Shown here: positions 42,768-55,200 of the stretch, one piece after another
Layout: each line of letters starts with the position of its first letter
Position numbering within the stretch: the first letter of the stretch is position 1
Assembly: GCA_026936335.1 (NCBI GenBank)
Contig: JAPMXV010000043.1
Span: forward strand, 310,001-374,000
Reading direction: 5' to 3'
Length of the DNA stretch: 64,000 nucleotides
DNA from: Mantamonas sphyraenae
Lineage: Eukaryota; CRuMs; Mantamonadidae
The notes under the pieces: model-generated
What the model was told of the DNA's origin: nothing
What the model saw: only the letters and a program-made list of their open reading frames with translations
The model's database searches: none
Made by a program: the position numbers and the translations under genes

Positions 42768-44056
42768 TTAATCCGTGGAGCCCCACAGGGCATCACATTC
42801 GTCCTGCAACACGCCTCGCCAACATCGTACCTGTGGTTGAGTTGCTCGTTGGTGTGGACCTGTGCATGCTCATAGCCTCCAAGAGGACCCTGCATGGAAC
42901 TGCCATAGACGACACGTGCCACCCGGCTGTGGGTCAGGGCCATACTGCACATGAGACAGGGCTCTCGTGTTACGTACACCTCCAAGCCCGTGCACAGGTA
43001 GGGCTTGTCTGCAAATGAGTGCTGCATGCCTTCCATCATCTCTCCTTCTTTGTACAGGGCCAGGTCCCGTGTGGACACCAGGCCGATGCAACGCATGACA
43101 GCGTGGGACAACGGATGCGAGTCATCGCCACATCCTGTGTGGTCGTAGTCACAGGCCACCACCACGTCTGTTTGGCCATGGCTATCCACAATGCAGCATC
43201 CAATGGGTTGCTGGCCTTTGCTTGCACCCAGTCGTGCCATGTCCACTGCCACGCGCATGAACGACTCTGCTCGTTCCACCTCCTCTGTGCTCAGCATCGG
43301 AAGTTCCACCTGCATCTGAGCTGGCAACCATTTGCATGGCCACAACCTTTGCCATAGTTCCCATTCCCTACGGTTGTATGGCAATCTTGCTGGCACAGAA
43401 CGTCTCTTCAGCAACTGTTGCCCCTCCAGTCCTTCCACGTGCATTCCCTCCTCCTCCTCCTCCTCCTCCTCCTCCTCCTCTTGGCCATCCATACTTGTCA
43501 GGCACAGTTCCATCAGATTCGGGGTCACATCATCCAACGCCTGCCTCTCTCCGTCGTTGCCCTGCACCCTTTGCACAAGCACTTCCACTCGCTTGTCCCC
43601 GTCTGCATCCAGGTATGATCGGATGCGCTTCAAGAACCCATCCTCCTCCCTCAGTGGACAGGATGTGTTCAACAGCCTGTGTGGAGGACGTGCACGTGCC
43701 TGGTCAGCCTTGCTCGCACTTGCACACACACGTCTCTCTCTCTCTCTCTCTCTCTTTGTGCCTGCCCACCACACCTACTTCAGCACCAGCCCTGTGTTGC
43801 GTGGTGGAACACACACAGCATGAAACAACACTGTGGGCACTTCCTCCTCTCGATTGACGATGGCATCCAGTTTGTCTCGGGTCGACACAGACACCACCGC
43901 CTGTGCTCTCGAACGCCCCCCCTCCTCCTCCTTCTCCTTCTCCTCCTCCACCCGTTGTCGTTTCCCTCCACTCTCCTCTCCCTCCACCTCTCCCCCTCTC
44001 CCCGTCACTTCCCGTCCCTCCTCCACCTCACTCCATTCTCGCTTGCTCTGCGACAT
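42768..44056 (-). CDS. ADAT3: tRNA adenosine deaminase regulatory subunit ADAT3 (Tad3); one frame break
   Basis: Partner of ADAT2 in A-to-I editing of the tRNA wobble base. Exons 44056-43779 and 43676-42768 give about 395 aa. The deaminase-like domain has HPLSHAVMRCI, where the catalytic Glu of the H.E motif is Val, the hallmark of ADAT3, and the zinc pair PCLMCSMALTHSRV. TREPCLMC and LNHRYDV match the family. At 42819-42823 a T is missing: the frame reads RYDVGEACC, while GTTTGG would give RYDVWRGVLQDECDALWG and stop, as in homologues. The N-terminal half is polyacidic, including about 12 consecutive Glu. Start codons of this and the next gene are 84 bp apart. Confidence 0.9.
43448..43481. 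repeat. (CTC)n trinucleotide tract encoding poly-Glu in ADAT3
   Basis: About 34 bp of CTC on the + strand, read as GAG repeats by the - strand gene, giving a run of about 11-12 Glu between the N-terminal region and the deaminase domain. Confidence 0.9.
43733..43755. repeat. (CT)n microsatellite in the ADAT3 intron
   Basis: About 23 bp of CT repeat, read as (GA)n in the sense of ADAT3, within the 102-nt intron 43778-43677. Confidence 0.9.
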
Positions 44057-44140
44057 TTTCACTTCCACAGCTGGCTCCGCCGTCGCCCCCAATTCACACT
44101 TAACACACACACACAACACACACATACACATACACACAGC

Positions 44141-45256
44141 ATGCTGGACGAAGACGCCCCGCTGCTGGCCAATGGTGAACCCGACCTCTCCGCGTATGTC
44201 CGTGTGTTTGTGCCTCAGGTGGAAACAAACCGTCTCCTGCTCCAGTACGAATGGCACGTGCCCTCCTCGTCCTCCCCGTCCTCCTCGTCCTCGTCGTCCT
44301 CCACCACCTCCTCTGAATCATCCCAGTTTCTCGATGATCGTCTGTTCACATTACGTGCCGTCAATCCCGACGTGTTGCTGTCCTCGTTGGAGGCCTTCAA
44401 CTCCCAGCGCCGTCAGTACTACCGGATTCGGAACGGGACCTTGTTTTTCCTGCTTTTCGTGCCTCTGCTCATCATCAGCATCGTCATGGCCACTCTGGGC
44501 AAAAAGGCAGATGCTTCCGTCACAGCTTCCACCTGCATTGCCTCTGCACTCCTCTGCGTCCTTCTATCCGCCTTTGTCCTCGTCCGCAACTACCTCGGAT
44601 TCCTGTCACTTCTGGCCGACGTCGCCCACGACGAAAGCCACCGTAGCGAGTACAAACACGCCGGGGTGGCATGGCAGGCCACACGTCATAACCACCTCTG
44701 TGCCATGATCCATCCCCAAAAGGCCATCCAGCTCAGGGTCGAGCGTACGCTGGTCCCCTGCATCACCAAACGATCCTCCTGGTTCAAGCAGAACCACATG
44801 TGGACCACCGAGTTCCGTCTGGCCTTGGACTCTGACATTGACAGGGAGGCCCACGCCGCCCTTCTGTCCACTCTCAACACACGCATGGCCACCTTTCACA
44901 CACTCAGCACACGTCTCAACTACCTCGTCACCCTGTGTCTCCTCGTCCTCCTCATCCTCCTCCTCTCCAATGGCACACAAATGCCCGTCCGCGACGCCTT
45001 CATTGCCATCCTTTCTGTCGTCGGCGTCCTTGCCCTCCTCGTCAAGTATGCTGCCGCACGTACCTTCCAACGCCACGCCCACCAGGCTGTCAGTGACACC
45101 AACAAGGAGCTGCGTGCCTTTGGTACGCATGCTCATGACCTTCCTGTCTCCTACCACCTCCAGGATGCCCTCTGGTTTGGCTTCTGGATTGTCCCCACCC
45201 ATTTTCAACTCTACGTCTCCACCTCCCAGCCCATTGGCGCCAGTGTCCTCGCGTGA
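44141..45256 (+). CDS. Four-helix membrane protein with an N-terminal acidic dileucine motif
   Basis: 371 aa, single exon, family not recognised. MLDEDAPLLANGEP at the start contains EDAPLL, which fits the [DE]xxxL[LI] signal that sorts proteins to endosomes or lysosomes. A Ser-rich stretch follows near aa 45-65. Hydrophobic helices: TLFFLLFVPLLIISIVMA (about aa 102), CIASALLCVLLSAFVLV (about 130), LNYLVTLCLLVLLILLL (about 262) and AFIAILSVVGVLALLV (about 288), in two pairs around a soluble loop of about 110 residues. No transport or enzyme motif was seen. Convergent with the BK-like channel gene, 57 bp between stops. Confidence 0.65.
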   Translation: MLDEDAPLLANGEPDLSAYVRVFVPQVETNRLLLQYEWHVPSSSSPSSSSSSSSTTSSESSQFLDDRLFTLRAVNPDVLLSSLEAFNSQRRQYYRIRNGTLFFLLFVPLLIISIVMATLGKKADASVTASTCIASALLCVLLSAFVLVRNYLGFLSLLADVAHDESHRSEYKHAGVAWQATRHNHLCAMIHPQKAIQLRVERTLVPCITKRSSWFKQNHMWTTEFRLALDSDIDREAHAALLSTLNTRMATFHTLSTRLNYLVTLCLLVLLILLLSNGTQMPVRDAFIAILSVVGVLALLVKYAAARTFQRHAHQAVSDTNKELRAFGTHAHDLPVSYHLQDALWFGFWIVPTHFQLYVSTSQPIGASVLA

Positions 45257-45313
45257 TCAACTCTGGAACCACACACACACACACACATACAAATGCACCT
45301 ATATTGTCCAGTA

Positions 45314-48300
45314 TTAGAACACAGCAGCGTTCTGATCGCCCAGCGCGTGCTCCTCCGCCTTTTCGCGCTTTCGCTCCAAATCCTCTTCCGCCTGATGCAC
45401 CACAGCGTCGTCCACTGCCTCCAAAGTCTCGTCCTCCGCAAACTGCACATACCCACTGATCACCTCACGGCGAACATCGTCGTCAATGGCCGCCTCAGTC
45501 TCTTCCGGATCCACAATGTCCGAATCCGAGTCACCCGACGACAACACGGTCACATCCTGCACATCCACACCATCCCTCTCTTCCACCTCTGTCTTTGTCC
45601 TTGTCTTTCTCTTCTCCTTCTTCATCCTCATCCTCCTCCTTCTCCTCTCCTTCTGGCTTGCTGACAGCGTCCTCCTTCTTCGTGTCGCCCTCTTCGCCCC
45701 CGTTCGCAGCGGTGTTTGACCCACGCCGTGCATTCAATGGCGGGGTGGTTGTGCTACGTGTCACCTTTCGTCCAAACCGTGCCCTCCTGGTCATCATCGA
45801 CACAACCTTGGGGTCATCTCCGTCCGCCTCCTCTTCCCCTTCGTCTTCCATGTCCGCCATTTCCTCGTGCACCTCCTCCACCTCTTTACCCACTTCTGCC
45901 GCACCCAACGTCTCCACCTGACCACGCTGTGTCGTTGTCGTCGTTGTCGTCGTGGTCGTCGTGGTCGTCTTTGTGCTCCCCTCCTCCTCCTCCTCCTCCT
46001 CCTTCCCCTTCCCCACCTCCTTGTCGCCCTTGCTTTCTACCCTTCCGTCGCTGCCTGCCTCCATCAGCATGGCCGCTGCACTTGCAATTGCCCCTCCTGT
46101 CAATCCCATGATCGAACCTGTGCTCACCTTGTCCTGGTCCTGGTCCTTGTCCTTGTTCTTCTTTTCCTTCTCCTCTTGCTCCTTCTTCTTCTTCTTGCGC
46201 TTCTCCTGCTCCTGCTTCTTGCGCCGCAAGTTCATCTTCTTGTTCTTGCCCCCCTTCGCAGCAGCAGCCACCGCAGGCTCCACCGGCGCCACTTCCTCCA
46301 CATAGTCGTCCTCGAGGGCATCCATCACGTACACGAGGTCGTTGATGTCCAGCGAGGTGTTTGCACGCGGGAAGGTCACCACGTACCGTTCGCCCGTCAC
46401 CGTGTCCTCGCGGAACAGTCCCATGACAAGCATTCCTGTGCGTGCGTACATGTACTCCATGAGGTGCTCATACGTGTCACCTGCAAACCGAGGCGGCATG
46501 TTGAACATGCGCAACTGCGTTGTGTTCAGCAACTCCTTCAGCAATCCCACACCGGTGGATGAAAAGTACGCCGCACACGACAACGCATCCATGGTCGAAT
46601 CCACCACAATGTGACCGCCTGCATACGTGGGCGAATTCACCACATTAGGGGCTTGGTTCCACGTCTGTGTCTGCTCCAGAAAGTGCAGGTTTCGCGAGGA
46701 GATCAGCGACGTCAACACACGGCCGTTCGGATGCACCTGGTTGCGACACGAGATGGAATCGCTGACAGTCTGTGCGTCACGCAGCCACACACGGTCAGAG
46801 GCACCGTGGCCAGACGATCCGTCTTCTTCGTCCACGTCGTCGTGGTAGCCACGGCACTTGATGATCACGCAGTACGCGTTGATCAGCCCCACCTTCATCT
46901 GGGCAAACGGGTTCTGGATGTTGCCTCGCACCACATAAACATTGCGGAACTTGACCACTTCCTCCATGATGTCGTCGTCGGGGAGCTCGTCCACAAGCAG
47001 CACAATCGAACGCATGGGATAGCTCTTGCACACCTGTCGCATCAGTGTCACAAACGACACCACCCCACGCATTTCTCCACTCACCACCACGTGGCCATAC
47101 ATCGTCAGTGGTACCCTGTCCACAACCTGTACCGTGCGCTCCTTGCGAAGGACCTCAAAGCTGCTGTTCCCCTGCAACTCCACGGGTCCAAGGTTGGTTT
47201 CTTCTGCGCTGCTGCGTTGCTGCTGCTGCTGCTGCTGCTGCGACGATGCACGTCCACAGACGTGAATGTGCTTGCTGTCTCTTTAAGCTCTGCATCCACC
47301 AGCATGTGAAAGTCCACCATTTCCAGCGTGTCCAACACATCCTGCCGTGTCTGCGAGAACACACCTTCCATCTTGTCCAACCTCTCCTCCACCTGGTTCA
47401 ACATGTCTGCCACTCGGCCCTCCTGCAGATCGCGCTGGAACTTGTGGATCTGTTCCATGTCCTGCGCGATGGCGTATCCCCTGTCGCCACGCTGCACCAC
47501 ATACCCACGCCCTGGGTTCAACAACACAATGCGTCCGTGGCGCTCGTCCACACGTGTTTCCACACCAATCAGCATCATGTCATACCGTTCCGCCATCATC
47601 AGGGTCAGTGCATGCAGCTGGCGGCCCACAAGCAGCCTGCGCCCTGCCAGATCAAACGGATACAGCTCGTGTGCTGCGCCGTAGCTGTACTCGCGAAACC
47701 AAGCCTCGATGCCCTCCTCGTTGCTTACGTCTGTCATGCTCTTGAACAGGTTGGCATACATGGTGCTGCTGCCGGGCACCAACACATTCTGCGCCAGGAA
47801 TTGCCAGCGCAACTCCTCGATGCTCAGGCAGTTTTCAATGCCCAGGTTGCGCACCGTAAAGGGCAACGATCGCTGTGTGCCCTGTGCCACAATGCGCACC
47901 TGTGGGTTGGCCTTGTGTACAGTCAGGAGCGTGAGAACCACGCGGTTGTCGTCCGACGTATGATCGGCGCTGTGCTTGTCCGCAACCAGAAACACACCCG
48001 ACGCACGTTCCACGGCGGCACGTGTCAGGTCCTCTCGCTTCAGAGGCGACCCACGCAGGTACACCACACGGTCGCGGAAGAACGTGGTCTTGAGCAGATC
48101 GCGCAGGCTCTCCGGTGGCATCTTTTCGTCCATGATGGCCACCGTGACCTGATTCCACCTCTCCCTGTCCTCGTGGTACAGCTCCAGCAGAATGGTGCGC
48201 ACCGAGTCGGTGGTAATGCGGCCGACAATCAGCACGTGCTCTGCAAACGGAGGCGGATTGAATGTGCCCAGGAACCCCGAGCGCGTGTACAGATCGGCCA

Positions 48301-50227
48301 GACGGCTCAATTGCACGGGCACAAGCACGGCACCGGCCAGGATGAAGAGGATGACACCGGCACGTCCCCAGTCGGTGCGTGGCGAGAGGTCGCCGTAGCC
48401 CACCGTGGTGAGTGTGACCACCACAAAGTAGAGCGACAGGTGGTACTGCTGGTACTCCAGGTAGCAGTCGTCCGGCGAGCTGTAGATGATTTCACAGGGA
48501 AACTCCAGAGCCAGAAACACACCGGAGGAAACGGCCATGAGGCACACAATGGTCACCGCAAGAGTCACCAGCTGCTTGCGCACCACACTCACCAGATTCA
48601 CCATGAGGGTGCTGTACAGCAAACGCATGGCTCGCATGATGCGCAGAAATCGGAAGGGATACAACAGCAGGATGGGGTTGTACGAGCCCAGAATCACCTG
48701 GTTGTTGCTGGCGTAGATGAGAGGCAGAATCGACGCAAGGTCAGCCAGCGCATACGGCGACAGCAGGAAGGAGAGCCTGTGTTTGGCCGCATACAACCGT
48801 GCCAAATAGTCCATGAGGAAGGAGAGAAAGACGTAAAACTCGGTCATGGACTCCAGCTGCGCACCATCCACAAACGTGTACTGGCGCGTCTGGGCGTTGA
48901 AGCGCACCAGATACGTCAGGGTGACATAGTTGATGCATCCCACAAGGGACACCACCATCATGTACAGCTCCACAGTGAACCCAATCTCCGTGTTGGGTGA
49001 CAGCACGCGCTCCAGCTTCTCGCGCACAGTGCCACTGCGGCCCAGATTCTCCAGCAGCGCACGTTCCTGCTGCACACTCTGGTTGTCGATGGTACGTTGC
49101 AACCGTCGCAACCTGCGCTTGACCCGTCGTGCCTTGCGTGTGTCCGGTGTGATTTCATCTGCTGGCAGCGCCCCCGTGGGACCCTTGCGCGGCCGCAGCG
49201 TCTTGGCCGCCACCGCCTCGCCCTCATCGTCCACCTCCACCTCAATCTCTGTGCTGCTCGTCAACTGGCCAAACGAATTGATCGATCGCAACTTGGAACG
49301 CATGCGTCTCAGCGTCTCCTCTCGCTTCAGCCGAGCATGGGCTCCAGGCTCCTCTTCCTGCTCGCGCATGTCTTTGTACTGCTCCAGCGCCTTCTCCACC
49401 GCCTCGTGGTCCAACTGCGAGCTGTTGGGTTGCAACGAAGGGGGCGTGGTTGCAACTCCGCCTGTGCCTGCTGCTGCTGCTGCTGCGCTTGTCCCTCCAC
49501 CCTCCTCGTCGCCGTTGTCCGTTGACACCGCCGGGGTCACTCGCGGAGTACCTGGCTCTGCACCGGGGTTGCTGCCATCCAGACTGAATGGGGTGGTGCT
49601 GTTGGTGCTACTGGCGTACTGAAGACCCGTGCGTGGCGTGTTGAAGGCTGTGTTGAGCGCACTCTTGGCAGAGAACGGGTTGAGGGTTTGCAAGAGTTGG
49701 CGCGTGGAATCAATGTCCTCGTAGACACTCCGGCGCCAATAATGAAAGACAGCGAGCACCAGATTGGTGGCTGTCACTGGCACAAGCACCGCCAAAAGCA
49801 GTGCATACAACATGAGCAGTGGTTGTGTGCTCACGAGCACCGCAAAGGGAATGAGCACCGCCAGAAAGACCAGAATCGCAAGGAAGTTTCCGATCCACTT
49901 TGCCCATTCCGAACTTCGCTTCCGCAGCTTGCTCAGCAGTCTTGACTCTTGTCCATGTGGCCCTGCATCCTTTTCGTCCCTGTCCTGGCTTCCCTTGCGC
50001 AACTTGCGTGCCCTTTCCTGGTCGTCCATCGTCTCAATCAGCGAGCTGAGTTTGGCCTTTTGCACCGGATCGCTGAAGTCCGCAGCCGCCGTCCTTCGCA
50101 CGCCGTCCCGGCTGTTTGCACTGGACATTTCCAGCAACCGCACCTGCTGCTTTCTTGTCTCGTGGTTCGACGTCTTTTTCTCCAGCCTAATGGACGCTCC
50201 CCTGTCCCTGCGCGTCGGTTCCGTCAT
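45314..50227 (-). CDS. BK/Slo-like potassium channel with RCK1 and RCK2; frame breaks near the C-terminus
   Basis: Large K+ channel, about 1,630 aa, single exon. Two extra N-terminal helices (about aa 115-175) precede a 200-residue linker and the channel core. S4 reads PFRFLRIMRAMRLL with Arg at every third position; the filter is TLTTVGYGD (about aa 609). RCK1 begins HVLIVGRITTDSVRTILLELYHED, with FLAQNVLVPGSSTMYANL, as in Slo1. RCK2 begins GHVVVSGEMRGVVSFV. Where Slo1 has its Asp-rich calcium bowl, this protein has LEQTQTWNQAPNVVN. The junction at about 47180-47190 (LDP/VELQGNSSF) misses one base. The tail is Lys/Glu-rich with about 13 Thr, and another frame change near 45560-45640 leads to the ending ALGDQNAAVF. 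Confidence 0.85.
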
Positions 50228-50362
50228 GGTGGGAGGGATGAAGACGGTTTTGGGTTGGATTGGTTGGCAAATACGGATTCATCGCATCATTCACATTGTC
50301 ACCCAACACCACAACACTTCCAACTCAGTGCAATCCCATTCATTGTTCTCATCATCACCCAA

Positions 50363-50793
50363 TCAGCCCGTGGTGCCCTTGCGTGAGCGTCGCTTCTTGG
50401 CCCCGCGCGACGTGCCACCACCACTGCCAGACGAGGATGAACCAGAGCCTGAGCCTGAGCCAGCGTTGCCGCCACTGGCAGTGGCATCCAACACTTCGTC
50501 GTCCGAGACAATGTCGCCGACATAACCGCGGAGGGTGACACGCACACGAGACGGAGGACCCGAACTCACCGCGGGAGTGCCTCCCTTGAGCAACACAGTG
50601 GTCTCTGCTTGCTTCCACTGGCCCACCATGTTGCCCATCTCCTTGCTACTTGCTTCTGACTTGGGTGCAAACCGGAACTGCACCTGCGCACGGCCACCAC
50701 TCTCCACGGTGCCCTTGGCATTCAACACACTGAAGCCCGCCTTGGTGGCCTCTGCACTCAACGCCTCCACTGTAAACTCTCCTCCTGCTCCAC

Positions 50794-50827
<34 letters not shown>

Positions 50828-52227
50828 GAGGTGTCACCGGTACCACCACCACCACCACCATCGGGTTCCGCTGCCAGGCATCCGACATCAAAGGTGCGGA
50901 TGGCCCCTCCCGACTGCCCTCTGTACTCAAATGTCAGCAAGACTTGGCGCTCTTCCACCTCGTCTGCTGTCTCCATGTTCAGTGGGTCTTCCATACGTTC
51001 CAGGTCGTTGTCCCCTCCCAGTGCATACATCCCATGCCACCATGCCCTTCCCGTGAGTTCCACTCTATGGTTGCTTGTGTTTTCCTTCTCCTGCGAGATC
51101 TCAATGTCCACTCTGTCGTGAAAGTGTTCGCTGGCATGATCCGGCGCAAACGTCACACGCACCTCCTGCGCCTCCCCAGGGGCAATTACAGCCTCCATTG
51201 GACTGCAATCAAACGCATGCATCCGATTGTAGTTCTGAGCTCCGTCACGTGCCATGTGGATTTTGTAGTGCACGTCAAAGATCGACGTGCTGCGAATCCA
51301 CAGGCTTCGTGTCACCGATTGCCCTGCCAACAGGTCGCCCATGTCCATGCGTCCATCGCCTGGCTCCACAGTCACCGTGGGACGCACTCCCACCCCGTGC
51401 AACTGCAAAGCCACGTTGTTCTCCCCACTGTGCAGCACAAGGGTCTCAAAGAACGTCGCTTCCATGCTGGGATGAAACGACAGCACCACGTCGCTGGTCC
51501 CACCTGCTACCACGGGCGACGGCGCATTCAACACCGCAAACGCCCCGTGTGGGCTCAACGGGTCCATGCGCAGCGGCAGATCTCGCGTGCTGTTGTTCTG
51601 GATGCTCACCACCTTGATCACGTGCTTCTCAATCGGCAGTGCACCAAAGTCCACCACATGCGACCCACCCTGGCTTACCACCATCAACGTCGGCTTTACC
51701 ACCGTCGTACGCACGCCCAGGTGAATCAGATGCTTTCCCGCTCCGCCTTCCTCCTGTACATGGCATGGCAGAGTGTACGTGACATGCCTCGACCATTCTG
51801 TCTCCACACGCATGGCCAATTCATCCTCCTCAGCTCTCTCCTCTTCCTCTTCCTCTTCTTGCTCTTGCGCAGCTGCAGTGGTTGTGCCGTCCCTTTCGTG
51901 CTCCTCCTGCTCCTGCACCGTTTCCAGGGCTGCCCCGTGGTGATTGTTGTTGCTGCTGCTTCGTCTCTTCCTCTTGCCCCCCGATTGCGATTCCACCACG
52001 TTGACCATGGCTGCGGGATTGTTGCTCAGTTCCTGTGTGCGTTGCGCAAGAAATGCCATCCACTCCTGCTCCTTCTGTGCGGCTGCTGCTGCTGCTGCTT
52101 CTTCCTCACCCAATCCACTCTCCTTGTCCTTGTCCTTGTCTTTGTCCCGTCCCTTGCTGCTCTTCTCTTTCCGCTTGCGCGAGCTCTTGCTGCCTCGCGT
52201 CGTCTTGCTTCCACTCTTGCTGCTTCC

Positions 52228-52261
<34 letters not shown>

Positions 52262-55200
52262 CTGCTTCCTTGTCCTCCATCCTCTCCACCCGTGGCTTCG
52301 TCCCCGTCTTTGACCTTGCCCGTGTACCACGCCTCAAACTCGGACCGCAGCTGGGCGGTGCTGGGCAGCGCCACGGGCCGAAAGTCGATCTGGATGGGTG
52401 TCTGCCCACCGGGAGGCAACGAACCCACCAGAGGAGACACCGTCAGCTGTGTGTCCTCCGGACGCACAAACTCAAACAGCTGTGTGGTGGAGCCTGTGTT
52501 GCGCAACCACACACGCTCCACGTGGCGTTCACCCAGACCCGTGGCACGCATGCGCACCTCGGGGGCGTCAAATTGCAGCGGAGCACGCACGCCCTGGCCC
52601 ACACAGCGCAGGGGATAGGTGCGGTTGAGCCCTGTCCTGAGTTGCAGCACGTGCGAGTGATCCGTGGCTGCGCTGGGACTAAACACCACATCCATGCTCA
52701 CCGTCTCCCCCGGCAGCAGTGTGCCAAACCCATCGTTGGGTTGCACCGTAAACTCGCTGCTGGCGTTGACAAAGCCGTACTTTTGGGCCAGGCGCGAGCG
52801 GTTGTGCACCTGCACCGTCACCGCCTTGCTTTCGCTGACGTTGCACTCGCCAAACTCGATGCGTGCCGGTGTGATGACCACATCGGCCAGGGTGAGCTGT
52901 GCGCGCAGGTTAAAGTGCACGGGTAGCACCTGGTCGGGCACCAGCACACGGATGGGCACATCGATGATTCCCGTCTCGGCGTCGCCCCACCCGGCAGCCA
53001 CACACCGTGCCAGCAACTTGGCGTTGGGACGGAACTTCATCTGCATGCTGAACGACTCGTGTGCCTGCACATAGCCCGTGCGTGGCACCAGTTCCAGGCA
53101 AGCGCGCAGCTGCGCAGGCACATCCACGCTGCACTTCAGCGTCACCTTGCCCCGGTTGTGCAACACAAGCACGTCCCGGTACAGGCAGTCCACGTAGCAC
53201 ACGCGGTAGTCAATCACAGGCCGCTCCACGTAGATGGGCACGTCTGTGCCATGGCCACTGATCAGCAGTTCCACATCCTCCACATCCGGGTTGTCGAACC
53301 GCAACACCACCGGCAATCCCACAAAGCCCACGTCCAGCGGCTTCATCGTCACTTCCACCGTCGTCTCTGCGTACGGTTTCGCACAGCCTGTGCGCTTGAA
53401 GCGGATCACCTGGTGGGCGTTCATCACCGTGTCTGCTTCAGAGGCCGTGAACAAACTGTCTGCGTCGATGTCCTCGTCCTCCTCAACATCGTCATCATCG
53501 TCATCATCATCATCACCATCAGCCTCGTCCTCATTCTCGTCCTCACCCGCACCGCCCATGGCACTGCTGCTGCCACTCACGGTGCTTCCCCCTGGACTGC
53601 CACCGCCTGCGTGCTTGTGTGCATCCACCACAATGCTCCTCTCCACACGTGCCGCTGCCGACAAGCCCCCACCAAGACCACGACCTGGCCCGTCGTACTC
53701 ACCCTCCTCGTCCGAGTCCGGCTCCGACAGGTCGTCGTCGTCGCCCTCGTCCTCGACATACTCCACAATCTCAAAGTCGCACGGCAGGGCACCGTCGTTG
53801 CGGATGCGCAGGGTCAACGTGCCCTGCTCGCCCAACACCACGTTGCCAAAGTCCAGGTGGTCGTCCGGTGTCACGCTGATGATGGCCTTTTTGGTCAGAC
53901 ACCGGATGGGAATGTCAATCGGACCCGTTTGCGACAGCAGTGGCAACACGTCCACAATGTCCTCGTTCACCTTGGGCGTGAACGTGATGTGCACGGGACA
54001 CGTCAGACCCGCACTCATCCGCCCGGGAGGCTTGTACCGGATGTCGAAAAAGTCTTTGTGCTTGGGACCCATGTCCAGGATCTTGAAGTGGTTGAACGTA
54101 AACGACACGTTGGTCAGCGTGATGGTGCTGCGGTACGTGCTGCCCACGTCAAAGTCCTTAAACTCAATCACCGCCGGCGACGAAATGAAGGCCGGCCCTT
54201 GGAACTCCTTGCCCAGCACGACCTGTTTGCCCGTCAAGTTCTCCCTCTGCTTTGTCAGCCCACGTGCCAGCATCTTGCGCTGGTACACACTCATGCTTGT
54301 CTCGTAGTAATCCTCTCGCGACGCCTGCTTCAGCTTCTTCTGTTCTTGTTCCTGCCACAGGCCGTCAAACTCCGGTGCCACCAGCTCATGTTGTGTCTGT
54401 CTCGCCGCCTCCTCCTCTGCGTCGCTGCCACTGTCGATGTCCTCCTCCTCCTCATCCTCCTCCCCTCCCGACTGTCCACGACGACCACGTCGCCTGTGAT
54501 CCTCATCCGTGTCGTCATCCAGGGCATGTGGTGACCCAAAGCCGCTGTTCCTGCGTCGTGTGGTGCTGCGCATCTGTGCGCGGATCTCTCGCACCCTATC
54601 CACGTCCTGGGCCAACACGGGCGCCATTTGCCTCTCCACCAGCTCCCTGGCTGCAGCCAGCTTGTCAGCCTTGCCCAGGAACTCACTGGGATGGAGGTTC
54701 TGCACGTGGCCAGTGACGTCCAGGATGCCCTTGTCGCCCGCCTTTGTCTTCATGTAGCGCGCCACACGCTCCTCGCGTGCCCCCGTGGTCAGCGCCTTTT
54801 GGTAGCTGGCCAACTGCTGTTTGCGTGCCACCACGGTCTTCTGTTTGGCGTACCACTCCTGCTCCTCCTGCATCACCTTGGCTGCAATCTGCACCTCCCT
54901 CTCCCGTCGGTTGTCCTGCACCCCGCGCACCTTTTCCACAATCTTCTTCTGTTGCGCACGGCGACGAAACACCTCGTAAGGATTGCCTCCTGCGGCCAGG
55001 ATGGCCTCCTTCTCCGCCTCGTAGCGTGCCTTGCGATCCGCCACCCGTTTCGCCTTCTTTTCGTTCTCCGCACGGATGTCCGCGTGTGCCTTTTCGATGT
55101 TTCGTTGCAAACTCACAATGGCTGCTTTGTGCCGTTCCTCCTTCTCCACCGCCAGCTGTTCAATCAGTTCCATGTCCGCTCGCTTGGCCTCTTCCAGCAC

